DNA of 64,000 bases from Litoreibacter arenae DSM 19593 (GTDB lineage Bacteria; Pseudomonadota; Alphaproteobacteria; Rhodobacterales; Rhodobacteraceae). Under the pieces are notes generated by a model. It made no database searches. It had not been told where the DNA came from and worked only from the letters and a program-made list of their open reading frames with translations. Positions 18,285 to 26,852 of the stretch are shown here, piece after piece. How positions within the stretch are numbered: position 1 is the first letter of the stretch; each line of letters begins with the position of its first letter. The DNA lies in assembly GCF_000442275.2 (NCBI RefSeq), contig NZ_KE557314.1, forward strand, positions 961,085 through 1,025,084. The letters are read 5' to 3'. A program made the translations under genes and the position numbers.

Positions 18285-18938
18285 ATGAAACGTAATATCC
18301 TGATCGCCATAGTCGGCGTCCTTGCCATTGGCCTAGGCGCGTTCGTGCTGACCGGCAACGCGCCCGAGCCTGTGACGCCCGTAAACGCACAAACGTCTGA
18401 TTCAGCTGAAGTAGACACTTCGAGCGTCAAAGAGATGACTTTGGGCGAGGAGGACGCGCCCGTGACCTTGGTCGAATACGCTTCCTTCACGTGCCCGCAT
18501 TGCGCGACGTTTCACACCAATGTCTTCCCGAAACTGAAGAAAGATTACATCGACACAGGAAAGGTGAAGTTTGTCTTCCGCGAAGTCTATTTTGACCGCT
18601 ACGGTCTTTGGGCAGGTATGGTTGCCCGCTGCGGCGGCGGTATGCGCTATTTCGGGATCGTCGATCTGATTTTCGACAACCAGCGTGAGTGGGCACAAGG
18701 GGAGCCTGCGCAGATCGCCGGAAACCTGCGCAAGTTCGGCAAACAGGCGGGCTTGGACGACGAAACGCTGGATGCCTGCCTGACTGATGGTGAAAAGGCC
18801 GCAGCGATGGCTGCTGTCTACCAGAAGAATGCCGACGCTGATGGCATCAGTTCTACGCCATCTCTGGTGATCAACGGCACGACCCATCCAAATATGAGCT
18901 ACGACGACTTGAAAGAGCTTATCGACGCCGAGCTCTGA
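18285..18938 (+). CDS. DsbA-family thiol:disulfide oxidoreductase
   Basis: A protein of 217 residues from the ATG at 18285 (GAAGGAACTCAAGCAC in front). An N-terminal hydrophobic segment (NILIAIVGVLAIGLGAFVL) exports or anchors it. The thioredoxin-fold active site CPHC lies in ASFTCPHCATFH near 70, and the fold closes with the cis-Pro loop ISSTPSLVINGT. This is the DsbA/BdbD-like group with a SNF-like helical insert. It probably forms or shuffles disulfides in the periplasm. The upstream DUF721 gene is on the same strand 16 bases away. It converges on lpxK with only 3 bases between stops. Confidence 0.88.
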   Translation: MKRNILIAIVGVLAIGLGAFVLTGNAPEPVTPVNAQTSDSAEVDTSSVKEMTLGEEDAPVTLVEYASFTCPHCATFHTNVFPKLKKDYIDTGKVKFVFREVYFDRYGLWAGMVARCGGGMRYFGIVDLIFDNQREWAQGEPAQIAGNLRKFGKQAGLDDETLDACLTDGEKAAAMAAVYQKNADADGISSTPSLVINGTTHPNMSYDDLKELIDAEL

Positions 18939-18941
18939 GCC

Positions 18942-19919
18942 TCAGAACAGTCTGGTCAGTGCTTTATCAAGCGCTGACCAATCCTCGATCTCCAAACGCA
19001 CCGGCACGGTCAGGACCTTGGCCCGAAACGCATCTGGCAACCGTGTCGCGTCTTTCTCCGTTGTGACCAACTGGGCACCCAGAAGCATGGCCTCATTCTC
19101 CAGCCGGAGCATGAGCGCTTGCGACAGGGGTTGGTGGTCTTCCAGCGGTTCTTCTTTTACGATTTCTGCACCAAGTTCGCGAACCGTGGCAAAGAACTTT
19201 TGCGGATGCCCGATGCCCGCGAAGGCCAGAACGCGGCTGCCTTGCCAGTCCATGCCGGTTTGGAGGGGGGCAAGCCTGCCCATCAGATGCGGGCAGGGAG
19301 GTGTGCCCCAGACCTCAAGAAAGTGCGATTGCGCCTTATTAGGCCCTATGCTGAGCAACAAGTCGGCTCGCGCCAGCCCAACTTGAACCGGCTCGCGCAA
19401 AGGGCCAGCGGGCAGAACCTTGCCGTTACCGAAGCCCCGTGCGGCATCGACGACGACGATTGACAGGTCCTTATGCAGCGATGGATTCTGAAATCCGTCA
19501 TCGAGAATGACAACATCGGCACCGTTCTGTTCCGCGAGCTTCGCAGCCTGTGCGCGATCTGGCGAAACCCAGACCGGCGCGAAGGCGGCGAGCAGCAGCG
19601 GTTCGTCCCCGACCTCATCGGCGCTATGCTTGCGTTCGTCCACGCGAGTGGCGGACTCCAACGTGCCGCCGTAGCCGCGAGATACGATATGGGGAGTAAA
19701 CCCCATAGCTTGCAGCCGCTGCGCGACGGCAATCACGGTCGGCGTCTTTCCAGTGCCGCCTGCGTTGATGTTGCCGATGCAGATCACCGGAATGCCTAGC
19801 TTCAGAGCCGTCCCCCGCGCCAGCCGCCGTGATGTGCCGAACGCATAGAGTGCCCCGAGCGGAGAGAGAATGGTGGACCAGAAGCCGGGTGGTCGATGCC
19901 AGAAGCGTGGCGGCTGCAT
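18942..19919 (-). CDS. lpxK: Tetraacyldisaccharide 4'-kinase LpxK
   Basis: A protein of 325 residues from the ATG at 19919, which overlaps the waaA stop in a TGATG junction. LpxK phosphorylates the lipid A disaccharide precursor at the 4' position on the inner-membrane face. A hydrophobic N-terminal stem (FWSTILSPLGALYAFG) precedes the Walker A loop GNINAGGTGKTPT near residues 40-52. VILDDGFQNPSLHKD and ADLLLSIG are further family motifs. It is the last gene of the pmbA-cysQ-DUF4170-waaA-lpxK run. The product makes lipid A together with LptE-dependent export encoded elsewhere in this window. Confidence 0.94.
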   Translation of the reverse strand: MQPPRFWHRPPGFWSTILSPLGALYAFGTSRRLARGTALKLGIPVICIGNINAGGTGKTPTVIAVAQRLQAMGFTPHIVSRGYGGTLESATRVDERKHSADEVGDEPLLLAAFAPVWVSPDRAQAAKLAEQNGADVVILDDGFQNPSLHKDLSIVVVDAARGFGNGKVLPAGPLREPVQVGLARADLLLSIGPNKAQSHFLEVWGTPPCPHLMGRLAPLQTGMDWQGSRVLAFAGIGHPQKFFATVRELGAEIVKEEPLEDHQPLSQALMLRLENEAMLLGAQLVTTEKDATRLPDAFRAKVLTVPVRLEIEDWSALDKALTRLF

Positions 19920-21211
19920 CAGCTCTTCTCCGCCGCTCTGTCGAGCGCCGCGATGATCTCTACAGACGCCGCCTCTGCGGCTTGCGCACCTTGGCTGCTG
20001 ATTTCCCAAGCTGCGTGCGCCATCTCGGCGGAACGGTGCGGTTCCAGCAGGTCAATCACGGCATCGCCAAGTGTGCGGGCGTCTGTCACCTGTTTGGCGC
20101 CTCCGACCTCGTCCAGCCGGTCATAGACATCCTTGGCGTTGGCGACGTGGGGTCCGTGAATGATCGCAGAGCCCAGTGCAGCAGGTTCGTAAGGATTGTG
20201 GCCCCCGATTTCGACCAGAGAACCGCCGACAAAACACAGCGGAGCGATGCGATACCACAGGCCCATCTCGCCCAAGGTGTCGGCAAGATATATGTCGATC
20301 ACCGCGTCCGGTTCGGCCCCCTCGGAGCGAAGCGCCACGCGCCACCCCTCGCTGCGGAGCATCTCCGCGATGGCTGGTCCGCGTTCCGGATGTCTTGGCG
20401 CGATGATCAAAAGCAAACGCGGTGCCGCGCGGCGGGCGATGCGTTGTGCCTCTGCGACGATTTCGTCCTCGCCCGGATGGGTGGAGGCGGCCAGCCAGAC
20501 AGGGCGGGTCTCCAGCGCCGCTGAAATGGTCGCGCGCGCGGCCTCGTCATGTGGTAAAGCCCCGCTGCTTTCTTTCAACGATCCGTTGACCCGCACCCGC
20601 TTTGAAGGCGCGCCAAGTCTGACAAGGTGTTTTGCGGTGATGCGGTCTTGCGTCAGAAACAGGTCGAACTTGTTCAACAACGCTCCCGCCGTTCCGCGCA
20701 ACCAAAGCCATTTCTTGAACGAGTCCCGCGACATGCGGGTGTTGAGCGAGATCATAGGAATCCCCCGCTCGCATGTCTCGGAAATCAGCGCAGGCCAAAG
20801 CTCGCTCTCTGTCCAGATAGCAACATCGGGCTTCCAGTGATCCAGAAATGACCGCACGAACGGGACCGTATCAAGCGGAACGAATTGGTGAATTGTCTGA
20901 TCAGGCAGGCGTTTCGCTAACAGCTCTGCAGAACTTCGGGTGCCGGTCGTGATAAGCACGTTCAAATCAGGCCGTTCGTCTATCAGGGACTCGATGAGAT
21001 CCAGCAGCGACAGCGACTCGCCGACCGACGCGGCATGAAACCAGATCAGCTCCCCGCGGGGTCTGGGGCAAGACGCGATCCCGCGCCGCTCCTCGATGCG
21101 TGCGGGGTCTTCCTTGCCGTCAGCAAGGCGCGACGCCAGCTTGCGATTGGCAAGCGGAACCGTCCAGCCGGAGGCATTCAGATAGAGCGCTAGAATGGGG
21201 GAAAACGCCAT
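19919..21211 (-). CDS. waaA: 3-deoxy-D-manno-octulosonic acid transferase WaaA (KdtA)
   Basis: A protein of 430 residues from the ATG at 21211; a longer in-frame reading upstream is Arg-rich and overlaps the DUF4170 gene. WaaA adds Kdo to lipid IVA at the inner membrane. A short hydrophobic N-terminus (FSPILALYLNASG) precedes the GT-B N-domain with ELIWFHAASVGESLS (conserved catalytic-region Glu) and LITTGTRSSAELLAKRLPD. The C-domain has IIAPRHPERGPAIAEML and CFVGGSLVEIGGHNPYEPAA, the CMP-Kdo binding segment. It is coupled to lpxK by a 1-base overlap. Confidence 0.94.
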   Translation of the reverse strand: MAFSPILALYLNASGWTVPLANRKLASRLADGKEDPARIEERRGIASCPRPRGELIWFHAASVGESLSLLDLIESLIDERPDLNVLITTGTRSSAELLAKRLPDQTIHQFVPLDTVPFVRSFLDHWKPDVAIWTESELWPALISETCERGIPMISLNTRMSRDSFKKWLWLRGTAGALLNKFDLFLTQDRITAKHLVRLGAPSKRVRVNGSLKESSGALPHDEAARATISAALETRPVWLAASTHPGEDEIVAEAQRIARRAAPRLLLIIAPRHPERGPAIAEMLRSEGWRVALRSEGAEPDAVIDIYLADTLGEMGLWYRIAPLCFVGGSLVEIGGHNPYEPAALGSAIIHGPHVANAKDVYDRLDEVGGAKQVTDARTLGDAVIDLLEPHRSAEMAHAAWEISSQGAQAAEAASVEIIAALDRAAEKS

Positions 21212-21225
21212 TGCGGATGCTGGCC

Positions 21226-21471
21226 CTAGTCGCCGAGTTCCTCGGTCGGAGAGGCCTCGGTGCCTTCGTCGCGCAGGCGATGGATATGGGCGATGAAATA
21301 CCGCATATGGGCATTGTCGACAGTCCGCTGCGCCTCGGACTTCCACGCATCGAACGCGCTGGCGTAGTCCGGAAACATGCCGACGATGTGAATGTCATTG
21401 ACGTCTTTGAATGCGTTCTTTGTCGGGTCGACAAGTTCGCCGCCAAAAACAAGGTGCAGTCGTTGGGTCAT
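21226..21471 (-). CDS. DUF4170 small protein
   Basis: An 81-residue soluble protein of the DUF4170 family, from the ATG at 21471 with GGAG 8 bases upstream. Motifs seen are LHLVFGGELVDP, IHIVGMFPDYASAFDAWKSE and MRYFIAHIHRLRDE. The family is small, nearly always sits between a CysQ/IMPase-type gene and waaA in alphaproteobacteria, and has no assigned function to my knowledge. The same context holds here: 14 bases separate its stop from waaA. A link to envelope or lipid A synthesis is inferred only from this conserved position. Confidence 0.85.
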   Translation of the reverse strand: MTQRLHLVFGGELVDPTKNAFKDVNDIHIVGMFPDYASAFDAWKSEAQRTVDNAHMRYFIAHIHRLRDEGTEASPTEELGD

Positions 21472-21538
21472 GTAAGGGCTCCGGTGTTGCATATATGTGC
21501 GGGGACATTACGCGATGGGACAGGCGGGTGACAGGGGC

Positions 21539-22324
21539 TTATTGCGGGTCCTGTTGGCGAATCCGCGACTGCAAGGCGCAATGCAGCGAAACCCCCGCAG
21601 CGTGGCATCCCTTCGTTTTTGGGAGAGGGTTGTTGAACACAAGCGGATGGTCATGCCGGTCCGTCACCCGCCCGCCCGCTTGACGCACGATAAGATCACC
21701 TGCGGCAATGTCCCATTCCCAGCAATCCCGAAGGGTCAGCATGGCGTCGTAGCGACCTTGCGCCACCAAACACAACCGATATGCCAGCGACGGGCGGAAC
21801 TTTCGCTTAACCGGCGGCACCTCGCCAATCCAGTGTTCGGGTCGCATATTCGGTTTGGTCGCCAATACCGTCGCGCCTTCAAGACCTTGTGGTGAGGACG
21901 TCGTGATGGGCTCGCCGTTCAGCGTTGCCGTGTCGGTCTCCGTAGCCGCGAACAAGAGATCCATCATAGGCAAATAGACTACGGCGGTGGTGACGCGCCC
22001 GCCTTCGGCGATGGCAAGCGAATGCGCGAAGTGCCGCTCCCCGGCGATGAACGCCCGCGTTCCGTCGATGGGATCGACAATGAAAACGCGGTCATGCGAA
22101 AGCCGCGCGGCGTCGTCTTCTGTTTCCTCCGACAACCACCCATAGGTTGCACGCGCGGCGAGCAGATCGGTGCGCAGCATGGTGTCAATCTCTAGATCCG
22201 CCTCGGTCACTGGACCGGCATTGCCGTCCTTATCCCAGACCTCGGGCGACGCGCCGAAATGCTTGCGTGCGATATCGCCGCTGGCATGCGCCGCGTCTAT
22301 CAGGAGGCGCAGGTCGTCAGTCAC
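21539..22324 (-). CDS. cysQ: 3'(2'),5'-bisphosphate nucleotidase-like CysQ (IMPase superfamily)
   Basis: A phosphatase of about 262 residues with the IMPase metal motifs: SEET near 68, VDPIDGTRAFIAGE near 84-97, and WEWDIAAGDLIV near 206. DGTRAF instead of DGTTNF and the KPNMRPEHW region are typical of the CysQ branch that hydrolyses 3'-phosphoadenosine-5'-phosphate from sulfate assimilation. The start is GTG at 22324, overlapping the pmbA stop by 8 bases; TTG at 22330 is an alternative. PAP or another phosphate ester may be the substrate. Confidence 0.85.
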   Translation of the reverse strand: MTDDLRLLIDAAHASGDIARKHFGASPEVWDKDGNAGPVTEADLEIDTMLRTDLLAARATYGWLSEETEDDAARLSHDRVFIVDPIDGTRAFIAGERHFAHSLAIAEGGRVTTAVVYLPMMDLLFAATETDTATLNGEPITTSSPQGLEGATVLATKPNMRPEHWIGEVPPVKRKFRPSLAYRLCLVAQGRYDAMLTLRDCWEWDIAAGDLIVRQAGGRVTDRHDHPLVFNNPLPKTKGCHAAGVSLHCALQSRIRQQDPQ

Positions 22325-23663
22325 CGGCAAGCGTCAGCCCCTCCACCAATAGGCTGGGGACCACGCGGGAAAGATGGGTGCGCGCGTCATTGGCAGGTTG
22401 GATGCGGGCCAGCATGTCCAGCAGGTTTCCAGCGACGGTGCATTCATTGACGGCATATTGCGGCTCGCCGTTCTCGACCCAGATGCCGGACGCCCCACGT
22501 GAATAATCCCCCGTGTTCGGATTGATCGTGGAGCCGATCATGGACGTGATCCAAAGCCCGGTTCCCATTTCCTCGAAAAGCTGCTGAAGGGAGCGATCCC
22601 CCTGTGTTAGGGCAATGTTAGACACTGATGGGCTGGGTGGCCCGGAAGTTCCGCGCGACGCCGAAGCGGTGCTTTCCATGCCCAGCTTGCGTGCGTTGGC
22701 AAGGTCCAGTGTCCAGCCTTGCAGCACGCCGTCGCGCACGATGTCGCGTTGCGCAGTCGGCAGACCTTCCCCGTCAAATGGCTTGGAGCCGGAAATGCGC
22801 GGCCGGTGCGGGTTCTCGGTTATCGACAGTCCTTCCGGCAATATCTGTTCACCCAGCTTGCCAATCAACCAGGACGACCCCCGCGACACCATCATCCCGT
22901 TCGAGGCCGCAAGCAGGTGGCCGATCAGCGATGACGAAATGCGTTCGTCGAAAATGACGGGGTAGCTGCCGGTCTTTGGCCGACGCGCATTGGCGCGGGC
23001 CAGAGTGCGTTCCGCCGCGATGCGCCCCACGTCTTCGGGGCTTGGCAGGTCGCCTTGGAAAACGCGGGCTTCGCCGTAGTGGTCGCGCTCCATCTTGGTG
23101 CCTTCGCCGGTGATCGCGACGCAGGACAAGCTGCGGCTACTGCGCTTGTATCCGCCGGAGAATCCGTTTGATGTCGCCAGATGGATGCGCCGCTGGCCAT
23201 AGCCCGCCGCGGCGGACTGCACCTGAGTGATCCCGTCTTTGGCCAACGCCGCGGTCTCGGCGCGCTTTGCGTCTTCCTCCAGCGTGGCAGGGGCGGGTTC
23301 GGGCGTGTCGTCAAACAGCTCCAAGGCGTCCAAATTCCAGTCTTTCGCCATCTGCGACGGATCGGCGAGCCCGATATTAGGGTCTTCCGGCGCTTCGCGG
23401 GCCATGGCTACGGCACGCTCCGCCATCGTAGCCAGTGTCGCGTCATCGAACAGCGATGATGAGACCAGCGCCTGCTTTTGCCCGACCAGAACCCGCAGGC
23501 CGATATCGACGCCTTCGGATCGCTCGGCGTGTTCAAGTTTACCCCCGAGCACGTCAATCGAGACGGACGTCCCGTCGACCGCGAGCGCATCCGCACTTTC
23601 TGCGCCTGCCTTTCGGGCGGCTTGCAGCATTCGGTCAGTCAATGCGGCGAGGTCTTGAGACAT
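22317..23663 (-). CDS. pmbA: TldD/PmbA family protease PmbA
   Basis: A 448-residue PmbA/TldE homologue from the ATG at 23663 (GGAG upstream). PmbA partners with TldD, the metal-bearing subunit, to degrade unfolded or modified peptides in the cytosol. Family segments seen are GVDIGLRVLVGQKQALVSSS, GYKRSSRSLSCVAI and the C-terminal GASGIWVENGEPQYAVNECT. The zinc motif HExxxH of TldD is absent, as expected for PmbA. It is first in the leftward run and overlaps cysQ by 8 bases. TldD is not in the window. Confidence 0.92.
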   Translation of the reverse strand: MSQDLAALTDRMLQAARKAGAESADALAVDGTSVSIDVLGGKLEHAERSEGVDIGLRVLVGQKQALVSSSLFDDATLATMAERAVAMAREAPEDPNIGLADPSQMAKDWNLDALELFDDTPEPAPATLEEDAKRAETAALAKDGITQVQSAAAGYGQRRIHLATSNGFSGGYKRSSRSLSCVAITGEGTKMERDHYGEARVFQGDLPSPEDVGRIAAERTLARANARRPKTGSYPVIFDERISSSLIGHLLAASNGMMVSRGSSWLIGKLGEQILPEGLSITENPHRPRISGSKPFDGEGLPTAQRDIVRDGVLQGWTLDLANARKLGMESTASASRGTSGPPSPSVSNIALTQGDRSLQQLFEEMGTGLWITSMIGSTINPNTGDYSRGASGIWVENGEPQYAVNECTVAGNLLDMLARIQPANDARTHLSRVVPSLLVEGLTLAGD

Positions 23664-23793
23664 GGGCGTACTCCGGCTGGCTTCGGCTTTGGAGGTAGTC
23701 CTAAGGAAGGCCGCTTGCAAGGCAGCGATGAGAAGGGAGCGCTTGCAACTCTGCGCCGGTGAAGGTCAGATGGCGTAAAAGGCGGAGGAACTT

Positions 23794-24549
23794 ATGGTTG
23801 ATCTCACAGGAAAGACGGCTCTGATCTCGGGCGCAAGTCGTGGTATCGGCGCGGACACGGCCCGCCTCATGGCAGAAGCGGGAGCGACTGTCTTCATGAT
23901 GGCACGCAGCGCCGAGGAGTTGAACGTATTGGCTGACGAGATCGGTGATCGCGCCATTGCTTGTCCGGGTGATGTCGCCAGCTACGAGGACTGGACATTG
24001 GCGGTTCGGGAGGCTTTGGACAAAACTCAGCGGCTCGACATATTGGTAAACAACGCAGGTGTCATAGAGCCCATCGCGCGCCTGGAGGACAGCGATCCCG
24101 AGGCGTGGGGCCACCTGATAGATGTGAACCTGAAAGGTGTCTATTATGGCGTAAGAGCCGCCTTGCCGACGATGATCAAGCAAGGGTCTGGCACGATTTT
24201 GAACGTCAGTTCCGGTGCCGCGCACAACCCTCTGGAAGGGTGGAGTGCCTATTGCACGTCCAAAGCCGGTGCGGCCATGTTGACCCGCGCGATCCATAAA
24301 GAGCACGGCGATGCGGGTATCCGCGTCATGGGCATGTCGCCCGGCACCGTGGCGACCGACATGCAGGTCAAGATCAAGGCGAGCGGCATCAATCCCGTCA
24401 GCGAATTGGACCCCTCCGTCCATATTCCCGCCGACTGGCCCGCCAAGGCGTTACTGTGGATGTGCGGCTCTGAAGCGAATGACTATCTGGGCGAAGAAGT
24501 GTCTTTGCGCGACGAAAGTATCCGCAAGCGTGTAGGCGTCGGGGAATGA
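23794..24549 (+). CDS. Short-chain dehydrogenase/reductase
   Basis: A 251-residue classical SDR with GGAGGAA 5 bases before the ATG. The nucleotide-binding SGASRGIG is at ~10-17, NNAG at ~86-89, and the catalytic Ser-Tyr-Lys set in NVSSGAAHNPLEGWSAYCTSKAG-like order (Ser ~139, Tyr ~152, Lys ~156). An acidic residue does not obviously follow the second strand, so NAD versus NADP cannot be told. It overlaps the enoyl-CoA hydratase gene by 4 bases, suggesting that the pair work on the same acyl or carbonyl substrate. The specific reaction is unknown. Confidence 0.88.
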   Translation: MVDLTGKTALISGASRGIGADTARLMAEAGATVFMMARSAEELNVLADEIGDRAIACPGDVASYEDWTLAVREALDKTQRLDILVNNAGVIEPIARLEDSDPEAWGHLIDVNLKGVYYGVRAALPTMIKQGSGTILNVSSGAAHNPLEGWSAYCTSKAGAAMLTRAIHKEHGDAGIRVMGMSPGTVATDMQVKIKASGINPVSELDPSVHIPADWPAKALLWMCGSEANDYLGEEVSLRDESIRKRVGVGE

Positions 24550-25157
24550 TCGAGGTGGGCAAGGACGACGCCATCTGGGTCATCAAGATCAACCGGCCGG
24601 AGAAAGCGAACTCCCTGACCCGCCGCATGTTGAAAGACCTCGCAGTCGCCGTGGAGTCTGCCGCTGGCGAGGCGCGGGCGCTTGTTCTGACCGGCGAAGG
24701 CAAGGTGTTCAGCGCGGGTGCAGATATCGAGGCCGCCAAGGAAGGCCTGGCGACCGATCCGATCTGGGAGCGCCTGTCACGGGCCATCGCGGAATTTCCG
24801 GGCCTTAGCATCGCGGCGCTGAATGGCACCTTGGCAGGCGGGGCAATGGGCATGGCCCTTGCCTGTGATCTGCGTATTTGCGTGCCGACTGCAAAATTCT
24901 TCTATCCCGTCATGAAGCTGGGCTTTCTGCCGCAGCCTTCCGACCCCGCGCGCTTGGCGGCGATTGTCGGACCGTCACGGGCGAAGGTGATCTTGATGGG
25001 GGGGCAGAAAATCGGAGCAGAAGAGGCTCTAAATTGGGGTTTGGTTGATCGCATCGTCGACAATGCGGCGCTGCTGGACGAAGCGAAAGCCCTTGCGGCA
25101 GACGTCGTGTCCGCTGCACCCGAACATACCGCCGCGATCCAGGATATGCTGCGCTAG
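24546..25157 (+). CDS. Enoyl-CoA hydratase/isomerase family protein
   Basis: A 203-residue crotonase-fold protein, shorter than the usual ~260 because the C-terminal helical region is brief. The oxyanion-hole segments are visible: KVFSAGADIEAAKEG near 55-69 and ALNGTLAGGAMGMALACDLR near 91-110. PSRAKVILMGGQKIGAEEAL and NWGLVDRIV close the core. The usual catalytic Glu after the second segment is not clear. It is translationally coupled to the SDR (ATGA overlap) and converges on the HNH gene with a 4-base overlap. A beta-oxidation-like step is likely, the substrate unknown. Confidence 0.87.
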   Translation: MIEVGKDDAIWVIKINRPEKANSLTRRMLKDLAVAVESAAGEARALVLTGEGKVFSAGADIEAAKEGLATDPIWERLSRAIAEFPGLSIAALNGTLAGGAMGMALACDLRICVPTAKFFYPVMKLGFLPQPSDPARLAAIVGPSRAKVILMGGQKIGAEEALNWGLVDRIVDNAALLDEAKALAADVVSAAPEHTAAIQDMLR

Positions 25158-25471
25158 CCTTTCTGGCGTCGTCTTGCGCCGGGGCGGGCGCCGGGTGTCT
25201 TGGAATGGAAATCCGGTGGTCGCTTTGCCACCCATTTGACGAACTTCTCCAAACGGGGATGCGCCCTGAGCGCGTCCGGTGTGTTGTAGCTCCGAGCCAG
25301 GTCGGCTTCGGTCAGTGTCGCATGAATCTCGTTGTGGCAAATCTGGTGCAGAAGCACCACGGGCCCGCCCTTGCCGCCTTTCAGCTTCGGGATCAGGTGG
25401 TGCAGGCTCTGTTTCGCGTCGGGCGGGATCGGGCGTTTGCACAATGGGCAGATCGGATACTCATGTGCCAT
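25154..25471 (-). CDS. HNH endonuclease family protein
   Basis: A 105-residue basic protein with CPLC near residues 8-11, HHLIPKLKGG near 24-33 and HQICHNEIHATL near 42-53, giving a compact zinc-stabilised HNH fold. The C-terminus is strongly basic (GARPGARRRQKG) and should bind nucleic acid. No phage or restriction genes are nearby. Such stand-alone HNH proteins are common in alphaproteobacteria, and their targets are mostly undefined. GGAAG precedes the ATG. It overlaps the convergent hydratase gene by 4 bases. Confidence 0.83.
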   Translation of the reverse strand: MAHEYPICPLCKRPIPPDAKQSLHHLIPKLKGGKGGPVVLLHQICHNEIHATLTEADLARSYNTPDALRAHPRLEKFVKWVAKRPPDFHSKTPGARPGARRRQKG

Positions 25472-25541
25472 TAGGCTTCCTTTGATGCGGGCGAGCGACT
25501 AGAGATTAGCAAATTATTTAGCACGACCAGAGGCGCATGCG

Positions 25542-26852
25542 ATGGAAGACAATCCATTTATTCAGAAGATGCTGAGTTATGGCGAGCAGGGATGGGAGCT
25601 TGCGCTGAGTTGGCTGACCAGCCCCGCCGCATGGTCCCAATTCGCGCTGCTTCTGGTCGCATTCGGGCTGGCATGGCTGTTGAGCCGCCGCATCAACAGG
25701 GCGCTTCGGGGTCTTCTCACGCCTGCCGAGGACGCCGATAATCTGCTGGCCACCGCCCGCCGTTTCGTGCTGCGTTTCCTGCCGCTCATGCTGCCGTTGC
25801 TCGCATATGTGTTCACGGCCGTGGGAGAGCAGGTCGTGCGTTCGATGTTCGACAGCGGCGCGGTTATAGCCTTCGGCAAGCGGGTTTTCCTGTTCTTGGC
25901 GGCGCGAATTCTGGTCCAGCGGGTGATTACGGACCCGTTCCTCAAGCTGCTGGGCAAGTTCGTCCTGATCCCCATCGCCGCGATCTACGCGCTTGGTCTG
26001 CTGGATACCGTGTCCGAGGCTCTGACCGAGTTCCAGGTCGGCGTTGGCAATATCTCGTTCTCGCTGATGTCATTGGTGCGCGGGCTCATCGCGGGTTCGC
26101 TGCTGTTCTGGCTCGGTCGCTGGTCGAACGACCAGAGCGCCGCGATGATCAGCAAGCAGCGCGAACTTCGCCCCGCGACGCGGCAACTAGCGGTGAAAAC
26201 CGTCGAGATCATCATCTTCGGTGCCGCGTTCCTGCTGTTGATGAACATCATGGGCATCAGCCTTACCAGCCTTGCCGTGCTAGGCGGTGCCATCGGTGTT
26301 GGTCTTGGTTTTGGCCTGCAAAAGATTGCATCGAATTTCATTTCGGGTGTCATTCTGCTGTTGGAAGGACAGGCAACCGTCGGCGATTTTGTCGAGCTTG
26401 ACGGCGGCGAGGCGGGCACCATCGTCAAAATGACCGCCCGCGCGATTATTCTGGAGACCTATGACGGTCGGTGGATCGTCGTGCCGAACGAGGACTTTAT
26501 CGTTACGCGGGTCATCAATTACTCGGATCAAGGCTCCGCCAATCGCTACGAGGCGGAATTTTCGGTATCTTACGACACCGACATCAACACGGTTCCCGCT
26601 ATTGTCGAAGCCGCCGTGCAGGGCCACCCCGACGTGCTGGAAGAGCCTTACCCCGCAGATTGCGAGCTGCGTGGCTTTGGTGACAGCGGCATCGATTTCT
26701 CGGTGGAGTTCTGGGTGAACGGCATTGACGACGGGCGGCACAAATACACCTCTGACGTGCTGTTCCTGATCTGGAACGCGTTGAAAGACAACGGCATCCA
26801 GATCCCCTATCCACACCGTGTTGTGGAATTCAAAGGCGAGATGCCGAAGTGA
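25542..26852 (+). CDS. Mechanosensitive ion channel (MscS family)
   Basis: A 436-residue inner-membrane channel. Hydrophobic segments occur near 35-52, 75-95, 105-125, 140-160, 170-190 and 215-240. The Gly/Ala-rich pore helix is SLAVLGGAIGVGLGFGLQKI near 250-269, followed by the beta domain (GQATVGDFVELDGGEAGTIV, RWIVVPNEDFIVTRVINYS) and the C-terminal cytoplasmic domain. These proteins open on membrane stretch and release solutes after osmotic downshock. Six predicted helices is more than the three of E. coli MscS. The gene is coupled to the downstream flavoprotein through a GTGA overlap. Confidence 0.92.
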   Translation: MEDNPFIQKMLSYGEQGWELALSWLTSPAAWSQFALLLVAFGLAWLLSRRINRALRGLLTPAEDADNLLATARRFVLRFLPLMLPLLAYVFTAVGEQVVRSMFDSGAVIAFGKRVFLFLAARILVQRVITDPFLKLLGKFVLIPIAAIYALGLLDTVSEALTEFQVGVGNISFSLMSLVRGLIAGSLLFWLGRWSNDQSAAMISKQRELRPATRQLAVKTVEIIIFGAAFLLLMNIMGISLTSLAVLGGAIGVGLGFGLQKIASNFISGVILLLEGQATVGDFVELDGGEAGTIVKMTARAIILETYDGRWIVVPNEDFIVTRVINYSDQGSANRYEAEFSVSYDTDINTVPAIVEAAVQGHPDVLEEPYPADCELRGFGDSGIDFSVEFWVNGIDDGRHKYTSDVLFLIWNALKDNGIQIPYPHRVVEFKGEMPK